Source: Bacteroidota bacterium (GTDB taxonomy: Bacteria; Bacteroidota; Bacteroidia; B-17B0; Aurantibacillaceae). Taken from it: 64,000 bases of DNA. The stretch spans positions 25,649-89,648 of the forward strand of contig JANYGK010000110.1 in the NCBI GenBank assembly GCA_025362395.1, in the 5' to 3' direction. A model generated the notes under the pieces. The model ran no database searches and had not been told where the DNA came from. It saw only the letters and a program-made list of their open reading frames with translations. How positions within the stretch are numbered: the first letter of the stretch is position 1; the number at the start of each line of letters is the position of its first letter. This document shows, piece by piece, positions 56,428-64,000 of the stretch. A program made the position numbers and the translations under genes.

Positions 56428-56490
56428 GAACCGAATCATAACAATATGGGACCAAATTATGCAGGTGAGGAACCAAATTACACAAGCGCA
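56428..56490. repeat. Three-copy 21-bp repeat upstream of the GAF-SpoIIE gene
   Basis: GAACC or GGACC recurs at 56428, 56449 and 56470, exactly 21 bp apart, each followed by an AT-rich AAATTA-type run. Read on the other strand it resembles the GGTTC-AT-rich subunits of the large array at 58815-59362. Confidence 0.45.
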
Positions 56491-56577
56491 CTATTTATCC
56501 CCAACCTATGGGTTTCCCATCTTATTAGACCTATTTATTTGCTTCGACGGGAAATAATCTTATTTTAGTAGTTCTAA

Positions 56578-57954
56578 ATGCAAACCGACCCGGTACTAAA
56601 TACAAACGATTACACACGAAAAGGCCATTACCTTGAAGTGATCAATCGTTTTGCAACCCTGCTTTTAAATGCCACTACTATAGATGACATTGTTTGGTCG
56701 GTGGCAAAAAATGCCATTGCCCGGTTAGGTTATGTAGATTGCGTTATTTATTTATTGGACGAAAAAGAAGGGCTCTTAATTCAACGTGCCGCACACGGAC
56801 CAAAAAATCCAATAGACCTTGACATTTTAAATCCTATTAAAATTAAAATAGGCGAAGGCATTGCAGGTGCCGTTGCTTTAAACCAAAAAGGAGAAATTAT
56901 TGCCGACACGAGCATCGATCCGCGTTATATTTTTGATAATAATATGGCCCTTTCAGAAATAGCAGTTCCGCTCATTTATCAAAATAAACTAATAGGGGTA
57001 ATTGATTCTGAACATCCGGAAAGGGATTTTTATCCGCCGGAAGACCTTGAGATCCTTACAACCATTGCCTCCATGACAGCCACCAAATTAGTGCAGGCAA
57101 AAAATGATGAAAAAATATTAGAATATCAGAACAACCTGGAATACCTGGTGCAATTAAAAACAGAAGAGCTTAATAAAACCCTGACCGAACTCAAGGCGCA
57201 ATCGCTCGAAATAAAAGACAGTATTAATTACGCCAAGCGCATTCAAAAAGCCATATTAAGGCACCCGGCTTATATAAAAGAAATTTTCCCGGAAAGTTTT
57301 TTCCTGTATAAACCGAAAGATATTATTGGCGGTGATTTTTACTTAGCGGAGATCATAGACGATAAAATTATATTGGTAACGGCCGATTGTACCGGTCATG
57401 GCGTACCCGGAGCCATTATTAGCGTAGTATGCGGTAATGCCTTAAAGCGCGCGTTTCGGAAAGTAGGTGTAAACGATGCCGCAAAAGTATTGGAGCAAAC
57501 AAGAGCGTATGTCATTAATACCTTTGAAGGAAGTGATGAAGATATTAAAGACGGAATGGATATAGCCTTGTGCATTATTGATCCTAAAACATACACTTTA
57601 AATTATGCAGGGGCTAATATTTGCGGGCATTATATACATGATAATCAATTGTTCGAAATCAAAGCCGATAAGCAGCCCGTAGGAAATTATATAAATACCT
57701 TACCCTTTACAAACCATACAGTGCAGCTCACTCAAGGCGATGCTGTGTATTTGTTCAGCGATGGCTTAGGAGATCAGTTCGGCGGCCCTAACGGAAAAAA
57801 ATTTAAAGACAAACAGTTAAAAGAATTAATAAAATCTACTCAACAACTTTCACTGCTAACTCAGGGTGAGCTCATAAACCAAAATTTTGAAGAGTGGAAA
57901 GGAGATCTCGCACAAGTAGACGATGTATGTGTGATTGGCGTTAAGCTTGTTTAA
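56578..57954 (+). CDS. GAF domain - SpoIIE-type PP2C serine phosphatase
   Basis: A 458-residue cytoplasmic signalling protein. It has an N-terminal GAF sensor (residues about 15-175; AVPLIYQNKLIGVIDSEH), a coiled-coil connector (about 177-225), and a SpoIIE/RsbU PP2C phosphatase domain. The phosphatase motifs are IGGDFYL, TADCTGHGVPGA (about 268-279; metal Asp), and LFSDGLGDQFGG with the final Asp in VDDVCVIG. It likely dephosphorylates a serine on a partner-switch protein, as RsbU and SiaA do. A SiaB-like kinase is encoded at 10081 but there is no adjacent antagonist. It begins at the ATG at 56578, after a 21-bp repeat. Confidence 0.88.
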   Translation: MQTDPVLNTNDYTRKGHYLEVINRFATLLLNATTIDDIVWSVAKNAIARLGYVDCVIYLLDEKEGLLIQRAAHGPKNPIDLDILNPIKIKIGEGIAGAVALNQKGEIIADTSIDPRYIFDNNMALSEIAVPLIYQNKLIGVIDSEHPERDFYPPEDLEILTTIASMTATKLVQAKNDEKILEYQNNLEYLVQLKTEELNKTLTELKAQSLEIKDSINYAKRIQKAILRHPAYIKEIFPESFFLYKPKDIIGGDFYLAEIIDDKIILVTADCTGHGVPGAIISVVCGNALKRAFRKVGVNDAAKVLEQTRAYVINTFEGSDEDIKDGMDIALCIIDPKTYTLNYAGANICGHYIHDNQLFEIKADKQPVGNYINTLPFTNHTVQLTQGDAVYLFSDGLGDQFGGPNGKKFKDKQLKELIKSTQQLSLLTQGELINQNFEEWKGDLAQVDDVCVIGVKLV

Positions 57955-57977
57955 TATCCGCATTTTAGTTTATACAC

Positions 57978-58062
57978 GTCATTGCGATCCGACGGAGGAG
58001 GAGAAGCAATCTCACACACAGTGTTCTAATTCCTTTATTTTCTTTTTGCTTGACCAAAAAGA
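57978..58062. repeat. Dispersed intergenic words after the phosphatase gene
   Basis: Two recognisable phrases lie here. GTCATTGCGATCC followed by GAAGCAATCTC (57978-58013) resembles the common 'GTCATTGCGAGG-AAGCAATC' dispersed repeat. TCTTTTTG-N6-CAAAAAGA (58041-58062) is a small perfect hairpin. Known as word-like repeats in many genomes; copy number here cannot be counted. Confidence 0.45.
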
Positions 58063-58117
58063 AACAGTGATTTTATTTTTCAACATCATGCTTTTTGTAT
58101 CATCTGTTATGTTTGCA

Positions 58118-58303
58118 TTAAACACTCCTACATAATAAGTAAAAATTACTTTCATTCATTGCCGTAGTTTCTTGCGAGTTTTCGGGAGCCGGTTTTGCAA
58201 TACTACCCCTTTGCCTATTGTAATAGTTTTTTCTTTGTTACCGGAACCGGCATTATTACAAGCTGAAAAACACATACTTACTAAGTGTAAGACTAAGGAT
58301 CAT
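58118..58303 (-). pseudogene. Decayed small lipoprotein gene
   Basis: On the minus strand an ATG at 58303 opens MILSLTLS, then the reading frame shifts by one base to MCFSACNNAGSGNKEKTIT, with a lipobox-like FSAC and the usual Asn/Gly/Ser linker. It then shifts again to GSIAKPAPENSQETTAMNES, and ends at a TAA (58118-58120). No single frame covers it. The pieces make sense only as a lipoprotein with two frameshifts, so I call it a pseudogene; sequencing errors are an alternative. The rest of the 57955-58385 gap shows only repeats. Confidence 0.45.
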
Positions 58304-58385
58304 CTATAAAAATAAACATTAATTCATATCATCTATTACTCCGCTAAAAATATTTTAGTAGCTTTAACTACCTAAACTAAACACT

Positions 58386-58643
58386 ATGTGGAACGAAGAC
58401 AATAACCAATTAAAACGCAGCTTTCAATTCAGTAACTTTATTGAAGCTTTTGGCTTTATGACCAAAGTAGCATTGGCGGCCGAAAAAATGAACCACCACC
58501 CTACCTGGAGTAATTCATATAATAAAGTGGAGATAATATTATATACTCATGATGCCGGCGATATAGCCACAGACAAAGACCGAAAGCTTGCAAACGAAAT
58601 TGATAAGATCTTCAGCGGCGGCAACACCGTTTTTAAAGGATAA
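58386..58643 (+). CDS. Pterin-4a-carbinolamine dehydratase (PCD)
   Basis: An 85-residue PCD/DCoH protein that dehydrates 4a-hydroxytetrahydrobiopterin during aromatic-amino-acid hydroxylation. The active-site pattern is intact: EKMNHHPTW (residues 33-41, catalytic His37-His38) followed by [12 protein letters not shown]. The length is a little short of the usual 95-110 residues, missing part of the N-terminal strand. No phenylalanine hydroxylase is nearby. It is separated from both neighbours by repeat-rich DNA. Confidence 0.85.
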   Translation: MWNEDNNQLKRSFQFSNFIEAFGFMTKVALAAEKMNHHPTWSNSYNKVEIILYTHDAGDIATDKDRKLANEIDKIFSGGNTVFKG

Positions 58644-58660
58644 TAACATCGCAATGTAAT

Positions 58661-58830
58661 TTAGTGTTGCCAAGGTTTAAACATGCACATCCTGAAATCA
58701 GGGCTTTTAAGATGAAATTGTTTATTATTTGCGGGAACAGGGCTAAGAAGTAAAATACCATGCTCATATGATCCATAGAACCTTCAAGGTTTACCGATGC
58801 ACCTATTTTTTTACGTCCGGCAACACGCAC
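58661..58830 (-). pseudogene. Possible coding relic at the edge of the repeat array
   Basis: On the minus strand a frame starting within the array reads GRKKIGASVNLEGSMDHMSM, and after a one-base shift continues LLSPVPANNKQFHLKSPDF and terminates at a TAA (58661-58663). The residue mix looks protein-like but matches nothing I recognise. Weak evidence; chance is possible. Confidence 0.2.
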
Positions 58831-59362
58831 CTCCGGTCTAAAATAAAATTACCCGGTTACAAATAAAATTATTTGGTTCGAGATAAAATTATATGGTTCG
58901 GCATAACTTATTTTAGTTCGGTAACACACGCCTCTCGTTACAAATAAAATTACCCGATTACAAATAAAATTGTTTGGTTCGAGATAAAATTATATGGTTT
59001 GATATAACTTTTTTCGTTTGGTAACACACGCCTCTCGTTACAAATAATATTACCCGATTACAAATAAAATTGTTTGGTTCGAGATAAAATTATATGGTTC
59101 GGCATAATTTCTTTTCGTTCGGTAACACACGCCTCTCGTTACAAATAAAATTACCCGATTACAAATAAAATTGTTTGGTTCGAGATAAAATTATATGGTT
59201 CGGTATAACTTTTTTTCGTTTGGTAACACACGCCCCTCGTTACAAATAATATTACACGGTTACAAATAAAATTGTTTGATTCGACATAAAATTATATGGT
59301 TCGGTATAACTTTTTTTCGTTTGGTAACACACGCCCCTCGTTACAAATAAAATTATTAGTTC
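58815..59362. repeat. Hierarchical tandem repeat: ~100-bp units each made of five ~20-bp subunits
   Basis: A little over five copies of a 100-101-bp unit. The landmark GTAACACACGCC falls at 58921, 59021, 59122, 59223 and 59324. Within a unit, five related subunits of 19-21 bp follow each other, all starting GTT or ATT and most carrying AT-rich ATAAAATTA: GTTACAAATAAAATTACCCG, ATTACAAATAAAATTGTTTG, GTTCGAGATAAAATTATATG, a GTTCGGCATAACTT form, and GTTCGGTAACACACGCCTCT. Copies differ by only a few bases. No open frame. The rest of the gap up to 59671 shows no gene. Confidence 0.9.
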
Positions 59363-59671
59363 ATCAACCCTCACTTTGTATGAAATAAATTATTTTGTTC
59401 CGGGGCTGTATTTTTTTGATCCCAAAAGATTTTCCGGCTTGAAACATCAACCGACGGTCCTTAATACAATCATTAGGCTTGTTAAATAACTTTTTATGAC
59501 CGATAAATTTGTGTCTCAAAATCTTTTACCTATTCCATTAAATTTTCAGAAAAACTGAAAGCTCCTTAAGGTTGAAATTAATCTTCATTAAAAATCTGTA
59601 AACTAAAATATTTTACGTAATTTTATTAATACAACACTAACCTTTATTTAATAACACCTCTACATTCCACT

Positions 59672-60898
59672 ATGGTATATAAAAAATTAATAGGGCTTTA
59701 CTTATGTACTATGCCAATAGTAGCAACGGCACAAGGCTATCAGGTAAACTTACAGGGACAAAAACAGCAAGGCATGGGTGGCGCGGGAACCGCTTGTATG
59801 CAGGATGCCTCCGCTTTATTTTTTAACCCGGGCGGCGCTTCCTTTGTAGATGAGAACTCCATTAACCTGGGTGTAACGCCTACTATTGCCAAAGGTTTGT
59901 TTATGGATGCCAATACGCACCAAACGTACAAAACAAACGATCCCGTAAGTACACCCTTTGCAGCTTACGGCCTGTTTGCTTTAAAGGATAGTAATAATTT
60001 AAAAATAGGAATGGCTGTGTACACGCCATTTGGCAGTACAGTGCAATGGGAAGATAAGTGGGCAGGCCGTTTTGCCTTAACACATTTACAATTGCAGGCC
60101 ATCTTTTTTCAGCCTACTATCAGCTTCCGCATAAATTCGAAATGGGGCGTAGGTGCAGGCTTTATTTACAGTAGCGGTAAGGTAAATTTACAAAAAGACC
60201 TTCCTCTGCTTGGTGTAGACGGTAATTACGGGCATGCCGAGCTAAGCGGAAAAGCAAACGGCTTCGGCTTTAATGCCGGCGTCTATTATAAACCAACGTC
60301 TAAATTATCGATTGGTTTAACGTACCGTTCAAAAGTAAATATGTCGGTTAAAAACGGGCAGGCTAGTTTTAATGTTCCTGCAAGCGTTAAGGATAATTTC
60401 CCTGACGGGTCTTTTACGGCATCACTGCCTTTGCCAAGTATTGCTACCATAGGCTTTGCTTATAAGCCAACTAATAAATTAGATCTTGCTTTGGATATGA
60501 ACTATGTAGGTTGGAAGGCATACGATACCTTATCATTCGATTATAAAAACAATACCACGACGTTGATCGATACAAAATCGGCCAGAAAATATAAAAACAC
60601 ATTTGCGTTTCGTGCAGGTGCACAATATAAAATTACAACACGTTTTGCCGCACGTATAGGTTTAGCATACGGCTTAACCCCTGTGCCAAACGGTTATGTA
60701 ACACCCGAAACACCGGATGCTAACCGCGTCAACTATACCGCAGGCTTAGGCTATATGTTCAGCAAACATTTAAGGGTAGATGCTTCCTTTTTATTTACAC
60801 ACTTAAAACGGACAGATACAAATATCGAAACAAACGTATCGGGCACTTACAAAACAAATGTTTGCGCGCCGGGCATAGCCGTTTCTTATAATTTTTAA
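59672..60898 (+). CDS. FadL/OmpP1/TodX family outer-membrane transporter
   Basis: A 408-residue outer-membrane beta-barrel for long-chain fatty acids or other hydrophobic molecules. A signal peptide ends near VATAQ. The N-terminal hatch region has the family pattern GMGGAGTACMQDASALFFNPGGAS (NPA-like). A barrel of alternating strands follows, closing at the C-terminal ICAPGIAVSYNF-type strand with a terminal aromatic residue. It is followed 28 nt later by an SGNH-like lipoprotein, a pairing I have seen often in Bacteroidota. Confidence 0.9.
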   Translation: MVYKKLIGLYLCTMPIVATAQGYQVNLQGQKQQGMGGAGTACMQDASALFFNPGGASFVDENSINLGVTPTIAKGLFMDANTHQTYKTNDPVSTPFAAYGLFALKDSNNLKIGMAVYTPFGSTVQWEDKWAGRFALTHLQLQAIFFQPTISFRINSKWGVGAGFIYSSGKVNLQKDLPLLGVDGNYGHAELSGKANGFGFNAGVYYKPTSKLSIGLTYRSKVNMSVKNGQASFNVPASVKDNFPDGSFTASLPLPSIATIGFAYKPTNKLDLALDMNYVGWKAYDTLSFDYKNNTTTLIDTKSARKYKNTFAFRAGAQYKITTRFAARIGLAYGLTPVPNGYVTPETPDANRVNYTAGLGYMFSKHLRVDASFLFTHLKRTDTNIETNVSGTYKTNVCAPGIAVSYNF

Positions 60899-60926
60899 TA
60901 CAAGCAACTCATATATTGATAAGCTC

Positions 60927-62294
60927 ATGAAACTGAAAAAAAACACATACTATATCGTATCATTTATAAGCGCACTACTTATAGTAGCAGCGTGTAAACC
61001 AAAATTTGATGCCCCCGCTCCGGGTAAAGGAGATATTGATCCGTCGCGCTATGTAGCCGTAGGCTCCACGGAAACATCCGGCTTTGCTGACGGCGCTTTA
61101 TATTATGAAGGACAACAAAATTCGTTTGCGGCTATTTTAGCGGAACAATTAAAAGCAATAGGCGGTACCGACTTTAAAACACCTTATGTATCACAAAGCT
61201 CTTCGGGTATTTCAGTGATACGGGGTAATACGGTAACTGCGGGCGCTAAATTTGTATTAGGGAATTCAACCGATTGCAAGCAGGTAACATCATTAGCTCC
61301 TGTGCAATTATCGTCAACCGATAATTTTAATGTGTTTTCAAACAACATATATGCGGGTTCAGGTCCTTTTAATAATATGGGAGTACCGGGCACTAAAAGT
61401 TTCCAGGTGGCCTATAATGGTTACGGCAGTGTGGCCAATGCAGGAACAGGCTATTACAACCCCTATTTTGAACGGATAGCTTCCAATAAAAATACAGCCT
61501 CAATTTTATCGGACGCTTTAGATCAAAACCCTACTTTTTTTACGTTATCTATAGGAATGCATGATGTGTTAGGTTATGCCTTAGCGGGCGGCGCTTACGA
61601 CAGCATTACCACACAGGCACGCTTCGATGCGGCTATTGACAATATGGTAAACCGGCTTACTGCCAACGGGGCTAAAGGCGCAATCAGTAATATTCCTGAC
61701 CTTACTAAATTTCCTTTTTTTACAACTATTCCGTATAACGGTTTAGCGCTTGATGCCGTATTAACGGGTTCATTAAATGGTTTGTATAACCCGCTCGGTT
61801 TTAACAATGCTTTCCAGGTGGGAAACAACGGTTTTGTGATCAAAGATGCGGCAGCAAACCTTGGATTAAGACAAATTCAACAGGGCGAATTGTTGTTGCT
61901 TAATCTTCCCTTAGATTCTGTAAAGTGTTTAAACCTGGGGTCACTTATTTCTATCCCAAACCGATACGTATTAACAACGAACGAAATACAAGCCATTAAA
62001 AATGCCATTGCAGGTTATAACATTAAACTGCAAGCTGTTGCACAGGCTAAAGGCTTAGCGTATGTGGATGTAAGTACTTTTTTTAATTCCATTAATTCAG
62101 GCATTGTATATAACGGGGTAAGCGTTAATGCCGAGTTTGTAAAAGGAGGTAACTTCTCGCTGGACGGCATACAGCTTAATCCTATCGGGAACGCCTTATT
62201 GGCTAATGAGTTTATTAAAGCCATAAACAAAACGTATCATTCTACTATTTTAGAAGTAAATGCCATAAAATACCGTGGGACTATTTTTCCATAA
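60927..62294 (+). CDS. SGNH/GDSL-family lipoprotein, probably a pseudoenzyme
   Basis: A 455-residue lipoprotein (lipobox IVAAC, Cys23). The fold is that of SGNH hydrolases placed next to FadL-type porins. The first block reads VAVGSTETSGFADG (residues 43-56), where active relatives have GNSLTAG or GDS: the nucleophile serine position is Thr48. The last block reads LDGIQLNPIG, where active relatives have DGIHPNP: the catalytic histidine is Gln416. Losing both suggests it binds rather than cleaves its ligand, perhaps a lipid for the adjacent porin. The start, the ATG at 60927, gives a clean signal peptide. Confidence 0.8.
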   Translation: MKLKKNTYYIVSFISALLIVAACKPKFDAPAPGKGDIDPSRYVAVGSTETSGFADGALYYEGQQNSFAAILAEQLKAIGGTDFKTPYVSQSSSGISVIRGNTVTAGAKFVLGNSTDCKQVTSLAPVQLSSTDNFNVFSNNIYAGSGPFNNMGVPGTKSFQVAYNGYGSVANAGTGYYNPYFERIASNKNTASILSDALDQNPTFFTLSIGMHDVLGYALAGGAYDSITTQARFDAAIDNMVNRLTANGAKGAISNIPDLTKFPFFTTIPYNGLALDAVLTGSLNGLYNPLGFNNAFQVGNNGFVIKDAAANLGLRQIQQGELLLLNLPLDSVKCLNLGSLISIPNRYVLTTNEIQAIKNAIAGYNIKLQAVAQAKGLAYVDVSTFFNSINSGIVYNGVSVNAEFVKGGNFSLDGIQLNPIGNALLANEFIKAINKTYHSTILEVNAIKYRGTIFP

Positions 62295-62339
62295 CTAAAA
62301 AATTCTTAACTTTAAATTAACCAATAAACTAAAATCACC

Positions 62340-63668
62340 ATGAATAAAATTTACTCAACATTATTTGCTGCAATGCTTACTATTGCAGCAGGCGCCCAAA
62401 CACTGTGCAGCGGTGCAGGGCGCTACGCTACTAGTGTTTACACAACGTACACAGTAACTTCTAATATTACTTACGGCTCTAATTACCCGCTTACAAGCAC
62501 AACAACACAATCCGTTCTTACACTTGATTTTTATGAACCCGCAGCTGATACGGCACAGGCAAGGCCTTTAATTATATGGGCTCACGGCGGAAGCTTTATC
62601 ACCGGTTCAAAAAATGACCAGGATGTATCTGAATTATCTGCGCGTTTTGCTAAAAGAGGATTTGCCTGTGCTTCCATTGACTACCGTTTAGGTTTTTCAC
62701 CGTTTGATTCTACGGGTGTTATTCCGGCATTATTAAGAGCAGTTCAGGATATGAAAGCTGCCGTGCGTTTTTTCTATAAAGACAAATCAACGATCAATAA
62801 ATACAAAATCGATACCAATAACATATTTATCGGCGGAAGCTCGGCAGGAGCCATTACGGCATTGCATGTTGCATACCTTAATAAAACCTGTGAAATAAAT
62901 CCGTACATTAATCAAACTACATTAGCCGCATCAGGCGGTATTGACGGCGGCAGCGGAAACCAATGTTACTCAAGCAGAGTAAAAGGCGTAATTAACCTAT
63001 GCGGTGCGTTAGGAAAGTACTGGTGGCTGGAAGCAGGAGATGTACCGTTATGTTCTATGCATGGTACTATAGACGGTACTGTAAAATACGGACAGGGCAT
63101 TGCAAACCCCGGCATTCCTATTATGTATTTAGACGGTAGCCGTATGATAGCGGCCGGGACGGCTGTATCAGGCGTAAGTCATAAATTTTATACTTGGTAT
63201 GGTGCAAACCATGTACCGTACGCGGGAACAGGTGCTCCACAAGTAGCGTATATGGATACTACGGAAAGATTTGTAAGAGATTATTTAGTAGGACGTTTGG
63301 GCTGTACGAACCCTCCTTTAATGACACCTAACACACCTTATGGTGCGGTAACAGCTTACTCTTACACTCCTTGCACGGCAAATGTGGCCATGGCTTGCAA
63401 TGTAAGCGTAAGAGAGATTCAAAATAATTCTCTTTTAGAGGAAGTGTATCCTAACCCTTCAAACGAAACCGTAAATGTGGTATTTAAAAATTCTACAACT
63501 GTTCATACTATAACCTTAACAGACATGACCGGTAAAGTGATTCAAACAGAAACCACTAAAGATGCGGTGTTTGTGATCCGGAAAAATAATATGGGGCAGG
63601 GAATTTATTTCTTAAAAGTTACCAATGAGCAAGGAGAATATTCTGTTCAAAAAATTATCTTCTATTAA
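62340..63668 (+). CDS. T9SS-secreted alpha/beta-hydrolase (carboxylesterase-like)
   Basis: A 442-residue exported esterase. Signal peptide to about residue 19 (AAGAQ). The alpha/beta-hydrolase domain (about 55-325) has the oxyanion motif HGGSF (82-86) and nucleophile Ser168 in GGSSAGA, with candidate Asp and His in MHGTIDGTVKYG and YGANHVPY. The last 75 residues are a type A T9SS sorting domain (VYPNPSNETVNVVF, then LTDMTGKVIQTE and GIYFLKVTNEQGEYSVQKII). It could hydrolyse polysaccharide esters or lipids outside the cell. A strong terminator follows. Confidence 0.9.
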   Translation: MNKIYSTLFAAMLTIAAGAQTLCSGAGRYATSVYTTYTVTSNITYGSNYPLTSTTTQSVLTLDFYEPAADTAQARPLIIWAHGGSFITGSKNDQDVSELSARFAKRGFACASIDYRLGFSPFDSTGVIPALLRAVQDMKAAVRFFYKDKSTINKYKIDTNNIFIGGSSAGAITALHVAYLNKTCEINPYINQTTLAASGGIDGGSGNQCYSSRVKGVINLCGALGKYWWLEAGDVPLCSMHGTIDGTVKYGQGIANPGIPIMYLDGSRMIAAGTAVSGVSHKFYTWYGANHVPYAGTGAPQVAYMDTTERFVRDYLVGRLGCTNPPLMTPNTPYGAVTAYSYTPCTANVAMACNVSVREIQNNSLLEEVYPNPSNETVNVVFKNSTTVHTITLTDMTGKVIQTETTKDAVFVIRKNNMGQGIYFLKVTNEQGEYSVQKIIFY

Positions 63669-63686
63669 TTATAACTCACACTAAAT

Positions 63687-63719
63687 AAAAAAACCGAAGC
63701 GTTATACTTCGGTTTTTTT
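63687..63719 (+). terminator. Intrinsic terminator of the T9SS esterase
   Basis: A perfect 13-bp stem (63687-63699 with 63707-63719), loop CGTTATA, with a T-run on the plus strand, 18 nt after the stop. Confidence 0.85.
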
Positions 63720-63850
63720 TATGGCATACAATGTCAAAAAGTTACTAACGATAGAGTTCCTCTCAAAGTACCACAATGTTCTTAATACAATTTTCGTAAA
63801 GGCAGACAAAAATCACTCGAACCTGCATAAACTTATATAGGAACTTTAGT

Positions 63851-64000
63851 GTCACTTCGAGTGCCGATATAGGAGAAGTCTCGAGAAGCGTTCATATAAA
63901 TAAAAGAGAAATAATAAAGTGCTTGTCCTTAGAGTGCCGACGAAGGAGGTGTATCGAGAAGCGTTCATAATAAACAAAAGAGAAAATAATAAAATGCTTG
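63851..64000. repeat. 73-bp tandem repeat at the right edge
   Basis: The phrase GAGTGCCGA recurs at 63859 and 63932 (73 bp apart), each followed by a shared TCGAGAAGCGTTCAT and an AT-rich AAAAGAGAAATAATAAA stretch ending TGCTTG. Two units are visible and the second reaches the window edge, so the array may continue. The rest of 63720-63850 shows nothing recognisable. Confidence 0.75.

Noticed and set aside
57935..58135. 66-codon plus-strand frame overlapping the end of the phosphatase gene
   Set aside because: It is formed mainly by the dispersed repeat phrases at 57978-58062 and has no protein-like features.
58815..59362. CRISPR or iteron-origin interpretation of the 20-bp repeats
   Set aside because: All the intervening DNA is part of the repeat, so there are no spacers; no replication initiator gene is adjacent, and dnaN lies 40 kb away.

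Overview
The window is about 64 kb of AT-rich chromosome from a member of the Bacteroidota, most likely a gliding or type IX secretion (T9SS) lineage of class Bacteroidia. The evidence is gldF-gldG, two proteins with T9SS type A C-terminal sorting domains, a PorE-like TPR/PD40 protein, a Bacteroidota-style dcw cluster led by mraZ, several -7 boxes of the form TAnnTTTG, and many lipoproteins. No rRNA, tRNA, CRISPR array or prophage was seen. Species cannot be named from the sequence alone.

Layout. 1-14.3 kb: a secreted YD-repeat protein runs off the left edge. Next is an envelope cluster (sugar nucleotidyltransferase, TPR lipoprotein, DUF4292 lipoprotein, EnvC-like LytM protein). Then come housekeeping and cell-surface genes: MORN lipoprotein, polyprenyl diphosphate synthase, rlmN, amidohydrolase, SiaB-like kinase, deoxynucleoside kinase, CapA, epimerase and a PAP2-like membrane protein. 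14.3-19.5 kb: the relic of an outer-membrane receptor, then gldF-gldG-DUF4340-dnaN. 19.5-28.9 kb: a minus-strand block with a PorE-like protein ending in a SPOR-like domain, two Skp/OmpH chaperones, bamA, uppS, ispF, an unknown protein and an acyltransferase. 29.3-37.7 kb: a 1749-residue RCC1/LamG/Ig-like T9SS cargo protein, then a LytTR response regulator and a TPR histidine kinase.

38.0-54.9 kb: the dcw cluster, mraZ-rsmH-ftsL-ftsI-murE-mraY-murD-(stand-alone MurD C-domain)-ftsW-murG-murC-ftsQ-ftsA-ftsZ, preceded by four 10-bp MraZ-type operator repeats. murF, murB and ddl are absent from it. These genes make and flip lipid II, drive septal peptidoglycan synthesis and build the Z-ring. uppS and the polyprenyl synthase elsewhere in the window serve isoprenoid-carrier supply, and BamA/Skp serve outer-membrane protein assembly.

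54.9-64 kb: an accessory, repeat-rich region. It contains an array of bipartite REP-like palindromes that runs into the start codon of a single-domain HUH (RAYT/IS200-like) transposase, a GAF-SpoIIE phosphatase, a decayed lipoprotein gene, a pterin dehydratase and a five-fold hierarchical 100-bp/20-bp tandem repeat. These are followed by a FadL-type porin, an SGNH-family lipoprotein that appears to have lost its catalytic residues, and a T9SS-secreted esterase. Another tandem repeat runs off the right edge.

The strongest candidates for something undescribed are the REP array with its transposase next to ftsZ, the hierarchical repeat, the MurD C-domain paralogue inside the dcw cluster, and the word-like dispersed repeats in the dcw intergenic gaps.
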